Assembly: GCA_036500965.1 (NCBI GenBank)
Contig: DASYBC010000097.1
Location: 3,997-67,996 of the forward strand
Origin: AP-15 sp036500965
GTDB taxonomy: Bacteria > Pseudomonadota > Alphaproteobacteria > ATCC43930 > CGMCC-115725
Direction: 5' to 3'
DNA: 64,000 nucleotides
Shown: piece by piece, positions 26,857-35,671 of the stretch
How the letters are laid out: each line of letters starts with the position of its first letter
Numbering within the stretch: the stretch's first letter is position 1
Translations under genes and position numbers: made by a program
The notes under the pieces: generated by a model
The model's database searches: none
Told to the model about the DNA's origin: nothing
What the model saw: only the letters and a program-made list of their open reading frames with translations

Positions 26857-27510
26857 ATGGCGATCTATGCGCCCGATGGTCTAGCCGGCGGGATCGCAGC
26901 GCTCGCCGCCGAGCCAGTCTTCGCCGCGATCCTGGAGCGCGCCGGCCCGCCGCGGTTTCGCCGCCGGCGCAACGGCTTTGCCACCCTGCTGCATATCATT
27001 CTGGAGCAGCAAGTGTCGATCGACGCGGCGGCGGCGATGCATCGCCGGCTGAGCGGGCTCTGCCGTCCGCTGACGCCCGATGCGTTTCTCGCCCTGGACG
27101 ACGCGACCTTGCGCGCTTGCGGGTTCAGCCGGCAGAAGATGGGCTATGGGCGCCAGCTTGCCGAAAAGGTGCATGGCGGCGTATTCGACTTTGCCCGCCT
27201 CGCCGCCGTCGATGATGCGGCCGCACACGCGGCGCTCGTCGCGCTCAACGGCATCGGCCGATGGAGCGCCGAAATCTATTTGATCTTTGCGCTCGGGCGC
27301 CCCGATATCTGGCCTGCCGCCGATCTCGGGCTGCAGATCGCGGTGGGCGAGCGGCTGGGCCTCGCCGCGCGCCCGACCGAGCCCGAGCTGCGACAGCTTG
27401 GCGAGGCTTGGCGGCCCTGGCGCTCGGTCGCGGCCTGCCTGTTCTGGCAGTCCTACCTGCACGATCGCGGCCGGGTCCCGCCGGTGCTGGCGGCGGAGCT
27501 CTACCCCTAA
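26857..27510 (+). CDS. DNA-3-methyladenine glycosylase (AlkA-like, HhH-GPD)
   Basis: A 217-residue base-excision repair glycosylase of the HhH-GPD superfamily. The helix-hairpin-helix reads ALVALNGIGRWSAEIYL, and the catalytic Asp follows in WPAADLGLQIAVGE. No Cys cluster follows, so it is not an iron-sulfur EndoIII/MutY type. ILEQQVSIDAAAAMHRR is the usual N-terminal block of the alkyl-adenine branch. The ATG at 26857 gives a normal start; the upstream frame lacks similarity. The LOG gene follows 20 bases later. Confidence 0.88.
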   Translation: MAIYAPDGLAGGIAALAAEPVFAAILERAGPPRFRRRRNGFATLLHIILEQQVSIDAAAAMHRRLSGLCRPLTPDAFLALDDATLRACGFSRQKMGYGRQLAEKVHGGVFDFARLAAVDDAAAHAALVALNGIGRWSAEIYLIFALGRPDIWPAADLGLQIAVGERLGLAARPTEPELRQLGEAWRPWRSVAACLFWQSYLHDRGRVPPVLAAELYP

Positions 27511-27530
27511 TCCGCGAAAGCATCGCACCG

Positions 27531-28073
27531 ATGCCGAGCATCCGAGCGCTTTGCGTCTATTGCGGCTCTGCGGGCGCGGTCGCCGAACCCTATCGCCAGG
27601 CGGCGAGCGAGCTTGGCGCCCGGCTCGCCGCGGCCAGCGTTGAAATTGTGTTCGGCGGCGGCCGGGTCGGGCTGATGGGATTGCTCGCCGACGCGGCGCT
27701 TGCCAAAGGCGGCCGGGTGACCGGCATTATCCCGGCCCGGCTGCGCGACGCCGAGCTTGCCCATGCCGGAGCGAGCGAGCTGGTCGTGGTCGCCAGCATG
27801 CACGAGCGCAAGCGGCTGATGGCCGAGCGGGCCGACGCATTTGCGATTCTTCCGGGCGGCATCGGCACCCTGGACGAGACGTTCGAGATGCTCAGCTGGA
27901 AACAGCTCGGCCTGCACGACAAGCCGATCTTCCTGGTCGATATCGAGGGCTATTGGGCGAAGCTGCGCGCATTGCTGGACGATATTGTCGAGCGCGGCTT
28001 TGCACGGGCGGAGACCCGCGGTTTGATGCGGGTTGTCCCCTCCGTCGCGGCGCTGTTGGCTGCGATCGCGTAA
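27531..28073 (+). CDS. LOG family protein (cytokinin riboside 5'-monophosphate phosphoribohydrolase-like)
   Basis: A 180-residue protein of the TIGR00730/LOG family. It carries the phosphate-binding motif PGGIGTLDE, the N-terminal VYCGSAGAVAEPYRQAA and FGGGRVGLMGLLADAAL. Members hydrolyse nucleoside 5'-monophosphates to free base and ribose 5-phosphate; the bacterial role is mostly nucleotide salvage. The start at 27531 is the first ATG and gives normal family length. Confidence 0.9.
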   Translation: MPSIRALCVYCGSAGAVAEPYRQAASELGARLAAASVEIVFGGGRVGLMGLLADAALAKGGRVTGIIPARLRDAELAHAGASELVVVASMHERKRLMAERADAFAILPGGIGTLDETFEMLSWKQLGLHDKPIFLVDIEGYWAKLRALLDDIVERGFARAETRGLMRVVPSVAALLAAIA

Positions 28074-28560
28074 GCGGGCGCATTTTCTGCCGGAAGCCGT
28101 CCGAGCGGTTCTGACCGGCCTTTCTCGGTCGTGGACCTATCCGATTGGTGCAGCGAGCCGATCGCCTTTGCAACGGCGATATCCCCGACGGCGGTGGATA
28201 AGTCAGTGCAAAATCCCGGGCCAAGTCGGTTGCCCGCCAACCATTTCAATCATTAGGCCTGTTTGCCTAAAGATTAGGCGAATTCGTATCCCATTGAAAG
28301 AGCTTGCAAGTTCGCGCGTGCCGACGCCGTTTGGACGCTAATTTGGTAAACACTCTGTAACACTTTGAAACAATGCCGCATTTCGGCCCGGTTCGCCAGG
28401 CAACGCCGGCACTGTGCACAAATGCCGCGGCTAGGATTGCCGCGAAGATGCGGCCGCTGCGGCGCCGGACTGGTTTGTCGGCTTGTCGCGATACTCCGCG
28501 GCCTCTATCTTCGCGCCTTGGCATCGGCGCCGGCGGCTGGCGCTGCGGCGGTAAGCGAGG
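28074..28560. other. Intergenic region ahead of the icd remnant
   Basis: No gene is supported in these 487 bases. The part from about 28250 to 28380 is relatively AT-rich. It contains a perfect inverted repeat TTAGGC/GCCTAA (28253-28258 with 28265-28270) followed by a third ATTAGGC copy. This is a plausible operator-promoter region that once served icd and may now serve the monomeric isocitrate dehydrogenase. Confidence 0.5.
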
Positions 28561-28722
28561 ATGGCACGGATGACGAAGATCAAGGTGGCACGGCCGGTCG
28601 TCGAGCTCGATGGCGACGAGATGGCCCGCATCATGTGGACCTTCATCAAAAACAAGCTGATCTAGCCGTACCTCGAAGTCGACCTGAAATACTATGACCT
28701 CGGCATGGAAAGTTGCGACGCC
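28561..28722 (+). pseudogene. icd: Remnant of dimeric NADP-dependent isocitrate dehydrogenase (5' fragment)
   Basis: Translating from 28561 gives MARMTKIKVARPVVELDGDE and then MARIMWTFIKNKLI, a TAG stop at 28663, and PYLEVDLKYYDLGMESCDA. This matches the first 50 or so residues of the eukaryote-like homodimeric NADP isocitrate dehydrogenase common in alphaproteobacteria. Similarity ends abruptly near 28722, so about 350 residues are missing. One in-frame stop and a 3' truncation make it a relic. The intact monomeric isocitrate dehydrogenase begins 82 bases downstream. Confidence 0.88.
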
Positions 28723-28804
28723 CTTACGTCAGTGCGACAAGAGAGGCTATAATCATCAATAGATCAACTCAGCCGAAACGAAAGCGGCGCGCGGAGGTGC
28801 AAGC

Positions 28805-31039
28805 ATGTCAGATCTCGAAATCGTTTGGACGAAGGTTGATGAAGCACCTGCGCTTGCTACGTTTTCCCTTCTGCCGATCGTCCAAGCCTTCGTCGGGACG
28901 GCCGGCGTGAAGCTGAAGCTGAAGGACATTTCGCTGACTGGCCGCATCATCGCCAACTTCCCCGACAAACTGACACCAGCGCAAAAGATTAATGACGAGC
29001 TCGCCGAACTTGGCCAACTTGCGATGCGCCCCGAGGCCAACATCATCAAGCTGCCCAACATCTCCGCCTCGATCCCGCAGCTGAAGGCCGCGATCAAGGA
29101 GCTGCAGAGCAAGGGTTACGACGTGCCGGACTATCCGGACAGCGACGCGACGCCAGCGGATAAGGAAGTCCGCGCCCGCTACGGCAAGGTGCTTGGCAGC
29201 GCCGTCAATCCGGTGCTGCGCGAAGGCAATTCCGACCGCCGCGCCGCCGCCGCCGTGAAGCAGTACGCGCGCAGCCATCCGCATAAGATGGGCACCTGGA
29301 CCAAGGACTCGAAAACGCGCGTGGCGCACATGTCGGGCGGCGATTTCTACGGTTCGGAAGTCGCGGCGACCATTGCGGCACCGACCAATGCCCGTATCGA
29401 ATTGGTCGGCAGCGATGGCGCGGTCACGGTGCTGAAGGCGAAGACGCCGCTTCAGACCGGCGAGATCATTGACGCGTCGGTAATGAACCGTAAGGCGTTG
29501 CGCGCCTTCTTCGCCGCACAGCTCGACGCCGCGAAGAAGGACGGCATCCTATTCTCGCTGCACGTCAAGACGACCATGATGAAGGTCTCCGATCCCATCA
29601 TCTTTGGTCATTGCGTTTCGGTGTTCTTCGCCGATCTATTCGAGAAGCATGGCGCTACACTGACGCGCCTTGGCGTTGATCCCGACAACGGCGTGGGCGA
29701 TATGCTGGCCCGGATCGAGAAATTGCCGGAGGCTGAAAAGGCGGCGATCAAGGCCGATATCGAGGCCACCTACGCGAAGCGGCCCGGCCTAGCCATGGTC
29801 GATTCCGACCGTGGAATCACCAATCTGCACGTGCCGAGCGACGTGATCATCGATGCATCGATGCCGGCGATGATCCGCGAATCCGGGCATATGTGGGGTC
29901 CTGACGGCAAGCTGCACGAGGTGATCGCCGCGATCCCCGATCGTTGCTACGCGACGCTGTACCAGGCCGTCATCGAGGACTGCAAGACGCATGGCGCCTT
30001 CGACCCGAAGACGATGGGCTCTGTGCCGAACGTTGGGTTGATGGCGCAGCAAGCCGAGGAGTATGGCTCGCACGACAAGACGTTTGAGGTCGCCACGGGC
30101 GGAACGGGGGGCGGAACGGTGCGCGTGGTCGCCGATGACGGCAGGGTTCTGCTGTCGCAGCCGGTCGAGACCGGCGACATCTTCCGGATGTGCCAGGTCA
30201 AGGACGCGCCGATCCGGGACTGGGTCAGGCTTGGGGTGCGCCGCGCGCGCCTGACCGGCAATCCAGCGGTGTTCTGGCTCGACGCCAAACGCGCGCACGA
30301 CGCGCAGTTGATCGCTAAGGTCGAGACATACCTGAAGCACGAGGACACATCGGGTCTCGACATCCGCATCCTGGCGCCGGTCGAGGCACTGAAGTTCTCG
30401 CTCGACCGCATCCGCAAGGGGCTCGACACCATCTCCGTCACGGGCAATGTGCTGCGCGACTACTTGACCGATCTTTTCCCGATCATGGAGCTGGGCACGT
30501 CGGCTAAGATGCTGTCGATCGTTCCGCTGCTGGCGGGCGGCGGGCTGTTCGAGACCGGGGCCGGCGGTTCGGCGCCCAGGCATGTGCAGCAGTTCCAGCA
30601 GGAAGGCTATCTGCGCTGGGATTCGTTGGGTGAGTTCCTGGCGCTTGGCGCTTCGTTGGAACATCTGGCGCAGACAAGCGGGAATAAGGACGTGCAGGTT
30701 CTGGCCGAGACGCTCGATGAGGCCAACGGCAAGATCCTCGAATACAACCGTTCCCCGGCGCGGAAGATGGGCGAACTGGATAATCGTGGCAGCCATTTCT
30801 ATCTGGCGCTGTATTGGGCACAGGCGCTGGCCGGGCAGGACAAGAGCCCGGCACTGGCAGCCCGCTTCAAACCGCTGGCGGCGTCGCTGGCGGCCAACGA
30901 GGCCAAGATCAATGCCGAGCTGATCGCCGCGCAGGGTAAGCCGGTGGATACTGGCGGTTATTATCTGCCCGATCCGGCGAAGACATCGGCGGCGATGCGG
31001 CCGAGTGCGACGCTGAACGCTGCGCTCGCCGCTCTCTGA
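28805..31039 (+). CDS. idh: Monomeric NADP-dependent isocitrate dehydrogenase (IDH-II type)
   Basis: A 744-residue monomeric isocitrate dehydrogenase, oxidatively decarboxylating isocitrate to 2-oxoglutarate in the TCA cycle with NADP+. Length and blocks fit the family: NISASIPQLKAAIKELQ, DSKTRVAHMSGGDFYGSE, IDASMPAMIRESGHMW and GSVPNVGLMAQQAEEYGSHD. The family is unrelated in primary sequence to the usual dimeric enzyme. GGAGGTG lies 7 bases before the ATG. Codon use looks less extreme in GC than neighbouring genes by eye, which would fit acquisition by transfer. The relic just upstream supports replacement of icd. Confidence 0.96.
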   Translation: MSDLEIVWTKVDEAPALATFSLLPIVQAFVGTAGVKLKLKDISLTGRIIANFPDKLTPAQKINDELAELGQLAMRPEANIIKLPNISASIPQLKAAIKELQSKGYDVPDYPDSDATPADKEVRARYGKVLGSAVNPVLREGNSDRRAAAAVKQYARSHPHKMGTWTKDSKTRVAHMSGGDFYGSEVAATIAAPTNARIELVGSDGAVTVLKAKTPLQTGEIIDASVMNRKALRAFFAAQLDAAKKDGILFSLHVKTTMMKVSDPIIFGHCVSVFFADLFEKHGATLTRLGVDPDNGVGDMLARIEKLPEAEKAAIKADIEATYAKRPGLAMVDSDRGITNLHVPSDVIIDASMPAMIRESGHMWGPDGKLHEVIAAIPDRCYATLYQAVIEDCKTHGAFDPKTMGSVPNVGLMAQQAEEYGSHDKTFEVATGGTGGGTVRVVADDGRVLLSQPVETGDIFRMCQVKDAPIRDWVRLGVRRARLTGNPAVFWLDAKRAHDAQLIAKVETYLKHEDTSGLDIRILAPVEALKFSLDRIRKGLDTISVTGNVLRDYLTDLFPIMELGTSAKMLSIVPLLAGGGLFETGAGGSAPRHVQQFQQEGYLRWDSLGEFLALGASLEHLAQTSGNKDVQVLAETLDEANGKILEYNRSPARKMGELDNRGSHFYLALYWAQALAGQDKSPALAARFKPLAASLAANEAKINAELIAAQGKPVDTGGYYLPDPAKTSAAMRPSATLNAALAAL

Positions 31040-31091
31040 CGCGGGCAATGGGGCACAATCGGCCGCCGAATTGACATAAGGGAGAACGACA

Positions 31092-32048
31092 ATGCGGCTC
31101 AGCATCCTCGACGACTACCAGGGGGTGGCGCTTGGCATGGCGGATTGGTCGCCGGTCAGGACCCGCGGTGTCGAGATCGCCGTCGAGCGCCATGCCTTCG
31201 CCGACGAGGATGCGGCGGTGCGCGCGCTTGCCGATTCTGAGCTGGTCGCGGCGATGCGCGAGCGCACGGCGTTTACGAAATCGGTCGTCGAGCGCCTGCC
31301 AAAGCTGAAGCTGCTGATCACGACCGGCATGCGCAACGCCTCGTTCGACATGGCGATGCTGAAGGATCGCGGCGTCACCGTGTGTGGTACCGGCGGCCCC
31401 GGCGGCGGCAATGAGGACACCGCCGAACTCGCCTGGGGACTGATCCTCGGCGCCGCCCGGCGGATCGCCGAGGACCACCAGTTCATGAGGCAGGGCGGCT
31501 GGCAGACCCGGATCGGCCATCGCGTCGCCGGCAAGACGCTCGGCCTGCTCGGCCTCGGGCGGCTCGGCAGTGCTGTCGCCCGCGTCGGCATTGCCTTTGG
31601 CATGAAGGCGATCGCCTGGAGCCAGAACCTGACCGCCGAGAAAGCCGCAGCGCAGGGTGTCGAGCGGGTCGAGAAGGACGAATTGTTCCGCCGCTCCGAT
31701 ATCCTCTCGGTGCATCTGGTGCTAAGCCCGCGCAGCCGCGGCCTGGTCGGCGCGCGCGAGATCGGGCTGATGAAACCTTCGGCGATCCTCGTCAACACCT
31801 CGCGCGGCCCAATTTGCGACACCGCGGCGATCATCGCCGCGCTAAGGGACGGGCGGCTCGCCTATGCCGGGTTCGACGTCTATGACAAGGAGCCGCTGCC
31901 GATCGATCATCCGCTGCGCACCGCGCCCAACGTGATCCTGACCCCGCATATCGGCTATGTGACAGACGAGAACTACCGAAGCTCCTACCCGCAGATCGTC
32001 GAAGATGTCGCCGCCTACCTCGACGGCAAGCCGATCCGCGTGATCTAA
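31092..32048 (+). CDS. D-2-hydroxyacid dehydrogenase family protein
   Basis: A 318-residue NAD(P)-dependent oxidoreductase. The Rossmann motif is LGLLGLGRLGSAVARVG, the substrate-binding Arg is in NTSRGPICD, and the catalytic His is in LTPHIGYVT with a Glu in YDKEPLP. The substrate could be glycerate, glyoxylate or another 2-ketoacid and cannot be assigned. GGGAG lies about 7 bases before the ATG. It follows the isocitrate dehydrogenase gene by 52 bases on the same strand. Confidence 0.88.
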   Translation: MRLSILDDYQGVALGMADWSPVRTRGVEIAVERHAFADEDAAVRALADSELVAAMRERTAFTKSVVERLPKLKLLITTGMRNASFDMAMLKDRGVTVCGTGGPGGGNEDTAELAWGLILGAARRIAEDHQFMRQGGWQTRIGHRVAGKTLGLLGLGRLGSAVARVGIAFGMKAIAWSQNLTAEKAAAQGVERVEKDELFRRSDILSVHLVLSPRSRGLVGAREIGLMKPSAILVNTSRGPICDTAAIIAALRDGRLAYAGFDVYDKEPLPIDHPLRTAPNVILTPHIGYVTDENYRSSYPQIVEDVAAYLDGKPIRVI

Positions 32049-32075
32049 CGGCCGAGCATTGGGCCGCCAAACCGA

Positions 32076-32630
32076 ATGGGCCGCAACAGCCTTCTCATCC
32101 GGCCCTCAGCCGATGACGACATCGCAGCCATCACCGCGATTTATCGTCACCACGTCCGGCACGGCGTCGCCTCGTTTGAGGAGATCCCACCCGATCGCGA
32201 CGAGGTCGCGCGCCGCCGCTGCGCGATCCTCGACCGCGGGCTGCCCTATCTCGTCGCCGAGCGGGCCGGCCGGATCATCGGCTATTGCTACGCGAGCCCG
32301 TATCGGAGCCGCTCGGCCTATCGGTTCACCATCGAAGATTCGATCTATGTCGACGCCGCCGAGCTCGGCCGCGGTATCGGCCGGGCGTTGCTCTCCGAGC
32401 TGATCGAGCGCTGCACCGTGCTCGGCTATCGCCAAATGGTGGCGGTGATCGGTGGCAGCGAGCAATGGCCGTCGATCCGCCTGCACCAGGCGCTGGGGTT
32501 CGCCCGGGTCGGCGTGCTGCCGGCGATCGGCTTCAAATTCGGCGGCTGGGTCGATACGGTGCTGATGCAGCGCAGCCTCGGTCCGGGGGCTGCGACCGTG
32601 CCCGGCGAAACAGGAGGCGAGCATGGCTGA
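32076..32630 (+). CDS. GNAT family N-acetyltransferase (phosphinothricin acetyltransferase-like)
   Basis: A 184-residue acetyltransferase. The acetyl-CoA-binding loop is LGRGIGRALLSELI, with IYRHHVRHGVASFEE at the N-terminus and LHQALGFARVGVLPAIGFK near the C-terminus, the pattern of the PAT/YncA branch. Chromosomal members usually detoxify methionine analogues or related amines. Its last eight bases overlap the next gene, so the two are co-translated. Confidence 0.87.
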   Translation: MGRNSLLIRPSADDDIAAITAIYRHHVRHGVASFEEIPPDRDEVARRRCAILDRGLPYLVAERAGRIIGYCYASPYRSRSAYRFTIEDSIYVDAAELGRGIGRALLSELIERCTVLGYRQMVAVIGGSEQWPSIRLHQALGFARVGVLPAIGFKFGGWVDTVLMQRSLGPGAATVPGETGGEHG

Positions 32631-32991
32631 CGCATTTGCCGATCCCGAGCGGATCGACGGCTACCACGCACATATCTATTACAGCCCGGCGACGCAGGCC
32701 AAGGCCGAGCGGCTGCGCCATGGGATCGGCGAGCGCTTCGCCGCCAGGATCGGCAGCTGGCATGACGAGCCGGTCGGCCCGCACCCGGTAGCGATGTACC
32801 AAGTGGCCTTCGCCGCCGCCGAGTTTCCGCGGCTCGTGCCGTGGCTGATGCTCAACCACGACGGGTTGGACGTGCTAGTCCATCCGCAATCCGGCGACAG
32901 CGTCGCCGACCACACGCGTTATGCGATGTGGCTCGGCCAGCCCTTGCCGCTGCGGGTCGATGTCCTGCGGCGCTCGCCCAGCCCCAGCTAA
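32623..32991 (+). CDS. DOPA 4,5-dioxygenase family protein
   Basis: A 122-residue single-domain protein of the DOPA dioxygenase-like family (PF08883). Potential metal ligands are His residues in YHAHIYY, in EPVGPHPVAMYQ and in VLVHPQSGDSVADHT. Bacterial relatives are small and their substrates are mostly unknown; extradiol ring cleavage of catechols is the family activity. The ATG lies within the end of the acetyltransferase gene. Confidence 0.8.
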   Translation: MADAFADPERIDGYHAHIYYSPATQAKAERLRHGIGERFAARIGSWHDEPVGPHPVAMYQVAFAAAEFPRLVPWLMLNHDGLDVLVHPQSGDSVADHTRYAMWLGQPLPLRVDVLRRSPSPS

Positions 32992-33004
32992 CCCATGCGC
33001 GAAG

Positions 33005-33160
33005 TCATATCCGGCCGATCACCAGCAAGATAATCACGATGATCAGCAGCAAACCGAGCCCGCCGCTCGGATAATACCCCCATCCGCCGCTATAGCCCCA
33101 GGTCGGTAGCGCGCCGATCAACAGCAGAATCAAGATGATGAGGAGAATGGTGCCTAGCAT
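33005..33160 (-). CDS. DUF3309 family small membrane protein
   Basis: A 51-residue protein with two hydrophobic stretches (MLGTILLIILILLLIGALP and LGLLLIIVIILLVIGRI) around a short Gly/Tyr/Trp turn (TWGYSGGWGYYPSGG). This is the DUF3309 pattern, common in alphaproteobacteria and of unknown role. The ATG at 33160 is the family start; the longer open frame upstream is not similar to anything. Confidence 0.85.
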   Translation of the reverse strand: MLGTILLIILILLLIGALPTWGYSGGWGYYPSGGLGLLLIIVIILLVIGRI

Positions 33161-33297
33161 CGCTGCGTGTCGCTGTCGTTGATTCCTGAGACAAAAACCC
33201 GCGACGCACGGCACCGGTTCCACGTGCGGTTTTGAAAGTGCGGCACTCGCCAAACCTGGTGTGTCGGCCGCCGGCAGGCACGCTGCGAGTAGCGGCG

Positions 33298-33891
33298 TCA
33301 GCTGCGCCGGGGCCAGGTCCAGTGGCGGACGGGGCCGCAATCGACATGGACGAAGCCGGAGCGCGGGTAATAGCCCACCCCGCCACCTCCAAGGCTCAAT
33401 GCGGCGTTGCGAACCTGCTCCAGACTGCGCCCCTCGCTGCGCAGATCGACGGCCATGCCCTTGATGTGGTAGCTATTCTTGGCCACACCGGCATGTTCGA
33501 GATAGAGCCGCCGGTTGGTGGTCGGCGAGCGGTAGCCGCAAACCACCAGGAACGGATCGGTGGTATCGAGGCGGTTGCGCAACATGCCCAGGACATCGAG
33601 GACGCCGGCGTTCATTGGCCGGATCTCGTCGGTGTCATGGTCCCGCAGGATCCAGTTGATGTCGCGCACCGCCTCGCGGATGTAGTGGCCGTCGGCCCAA
33701 TAGACGGTGCGCAGCCACTCCCCAGTATGCACATTGTAGAGCGATACCGATCGCGGAGCGAAGGATAATGCCGTGGCGGGCTTGACCAGACCAACGGCAG
33801 CAACGGCGGTCGCGGCGCCGAGAAGCCGGCGTCGGCTCAACAGTGTAGATGGCTGCAATGGTAGCTCCCCCAATTCCCCGGGAGGGGCCAT
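33298..33891 (-). CDS. DUF882/M15-like murein endopeptidase, Tat-exported
   Basis: A 197-residue protein with a twin-arginine signal (SRRRLLGAATAVAAVGLV) and a YcbK-like M15 peptidase domain. Zinc ligands are in SYHIKGMAVDL (His, Asp) and GFVHVDCG (His). Members cleave peptidoglycan peptides. The ATG at 33891 is preferred; a TTG at 33915 is in frame but weaker. It sits next to the L,D-transpeptidase gene on the same strand, 110 bases downstream, so both may serve cell-wall remodelling. Confidence 0.85.
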   Translation of the reverse strand: MAPPGELGELPLQPSTLLSRRRLLGAATAVAAVGLVKPATALSFAPRSVSLYNVHTGEWLRTVYWADGHYIREAVRDINWILRDHDTDEIRPMNAGVLDVLGMLRNRLDTTDPFLVVCGYRSPTTNRRLYLEHAGVAKNSYHIKGMAVDLRSEGRSLEQVRNAALSLGGGGVGYYPRSGFVHVDCGPVRHWTWPRRS

Positions 33892-34001
33892 AGCATTCAA
33901 AGTTCCGTTGAACAAGCCCGATCGGGCGAAACCGGCGCGTCTGTCGCGAGATGCTGCGATTTGCGTTGCATCGGTTGAATCAAATTACTAGACTATCTCC
34001 T

Positions 34002-35543
34002 TTAACGTTGGCTGGCGACCAAATCTCGCGTAATTGGCGCCGGTTTTGCCCGGTCGAGATAGGCCCAGATCTTGCCGTCACGGTGATAGGGATCGGCGCG
34101 GAAATCGATCGAGCCATCCGATTCGACGCCAGCGGTGCGATAGACGATGAAGACCGGCACCGGCTTCGGCAATGCCCGCCCATGGGTGCGATTGACCTCG
34201 ATCCCGCGGGCGATCGCCTCGGGGCTTTGCCCGAGCAGCAGCGCCGCGAGCTCATTCGGGTTTTCGACGCGCACGCAGCCATGGCTCATCATCCGGTCGG
34301 CCGCCTGAAACCGCCATTTCTCTGGAGTGTCGTGCAGATAAACGTCGAAGCGGTCCGCCATCTCGAATTTCAGCCGGCCGAGCGCGCTGTAGGGCCCCGC
34401 TTCCTGCTGCACCGCCATCGGCCCGCGCCACCGCATGTGGTGCTCGGCCAGGTAATGGCGATCGCTCGCCAGCTTCGGCCGGATCTCCTTTACGAAGATC
34501 GAGCGCGGAATGTTCCAGGGCGGGTTGAACAGGACCCCGCGGATCACCGACTGAAGCTCGGGAGTCTGGTCGTCGACCTCGCCGACGACGACCCGCGTCG
34601 TGAACAGAGGGATGCCGTCGCGGAACAGGTGAAGGCGGCTTGCAGCGGCATCGACCACGACGCGGTTGGCGGGCATGTGCCGCGGCAGCCAGCGCAGGCG
34701 CTCGAGATTGATAGCGAGCTGCCGGGCGCGCCATCGCGCCTCCGCGACGCCGATCCGCGGCAGCTCCGCTTCACGATCGCCGGCGGCAACCGCACGATAG
34801 GCTACGTAAGCGCGGCACATCGCCCGGTATTCGGGCGAGGATGGGGCGAGTGCCTCGACCGCTGCCGCCGGATCTGGGGCGGCGGTAGCAGCGTCAAGCG
34901 CGGCGACGGCATCGATCGGCCCCGGCCGCAAATCCTCGTCGTCGTCCCGGTCCCGAACCGGCACGGCACCGCCGGCCAGCGCGTCGGCGTAGGATAAAAA
35001 CGCGTCCGAAAGCAGGAGGTCGCGCTCGATCGGCAACAGCGCCGCCCAGTGCCGGGTGAGGCTCGTGCCGTGAAACAGCGCTGGGTCGAGGCCCTGGTCG
35101 CCGGCATGCCGCACCGCCTGCCACAACGCGGCCGCCTGGGCCGGATGGCGGTCCCAAACCATCTGGTAATGGTGCGCCAGATAAAAGCGTCGCAGCAGAT
35201 GATCGTTCAGCCGCTCGCCGGCGATCGTCAGCCGGGATGCCGGATCGAGCCGGTCCTCGATCTCGGCATTGCCGTCGAACGGGGTCAGGGTCGCCGGCCC
35301 AGCACCGCCGGCAATGGTAGGGGCTGGAGGAGGAGCCGGCGGGTCCGCCATCGCGCGCGCCGACCACAGCGCGAGCCCCGCTGCAGCGAGGCTCAAGGTG
35401 ACGCCGCTTGCGGCCCAGCGCCGCGCGGCACTGTGCCGAAATGTTGGGCGTCTCGGCGCTCGCCCTCGCTTACCCGGTCTCCGGCCGACGGCGTCGCCGT
35501 CAAAATCAGGGCGATAAATGGAAATTGCTTTCCCCCGTAACAC
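34002..35543 (-). CDS. L,D-transpeptidase (YcbB/LdtD-like)
   Basis: A 513-residue periplasmic enzyme forming 3-3 peptidoglycan cross-links or anchoring proteins. An N-terminal signal-anchor (GVTLSLAAAGLALWSA) is followed by a helical scaffold domain (RRFYLAHHYQMVW, DQGLDPALFHG) and the YkuD catalytic domain with the nucleophile Cys in MMSHGCVRVENPNELA. The scaffold-plus-YkuD layout matches YcbB. The first start is a GTG at 35543; a shorter form is possible. Reads in the same direction as the DUF882 gene. Confidence 0.88.
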   Translation of the reverse strand: MLRGKAISIYRPDFDGDAVGRRPGKRGRAPRRPTFRHSAARRWAASGVTLSLAAAGLALWSARAMADPPAPPPAPTIAGGAGPATLTPFDGNAEIEDRLDPASRLTIAGERLNDHLLRRFYLAHHYQMVWDRHPAQAAALWQAVRHAGDQGLDPALFHGTSLTRHWAALLPIERDLLLSDAFLSYADALAGGAVPVRDRDDDEDLRPGPIDAVAALDAATAAPDPAAAVEALAPSSPEYRAMCRAYVAYRAVAAGDREAELPRIGVAEARWRARQLAINLERLRWLPRHMPANRVVVDAAASRLHLFRDGIPLFTTRVVVGEVDDQTPELQSVIRGVLFNPPWNIPRSIFVKEIRPKLASDRHYLAEHHMRWRGPMAVQQEAGPYSALGRLKFEMADRFDVYLHDTPEKWRFQAADRMMSHGCVRVENPNELAALLLGQSPEAIARGIEVNRTHGRALPKPVPVFIVYRTAGVESDGSIDFRADPYHRDGKIWAYLDRAKPAPITRDLVASQR

Positions 35544-35671
35544 TGGCCCCCCGTAAGATTGGCGGTGCGGCCATCTCGCGTGAGCCTATCACGCGCAAGC
35601 CCGCTCCGCATCTGACGCGTGCGGAGAACGGCGCGGCGAGGCAAAGCGTTGCGGACGGAGATTAAGAAGGC

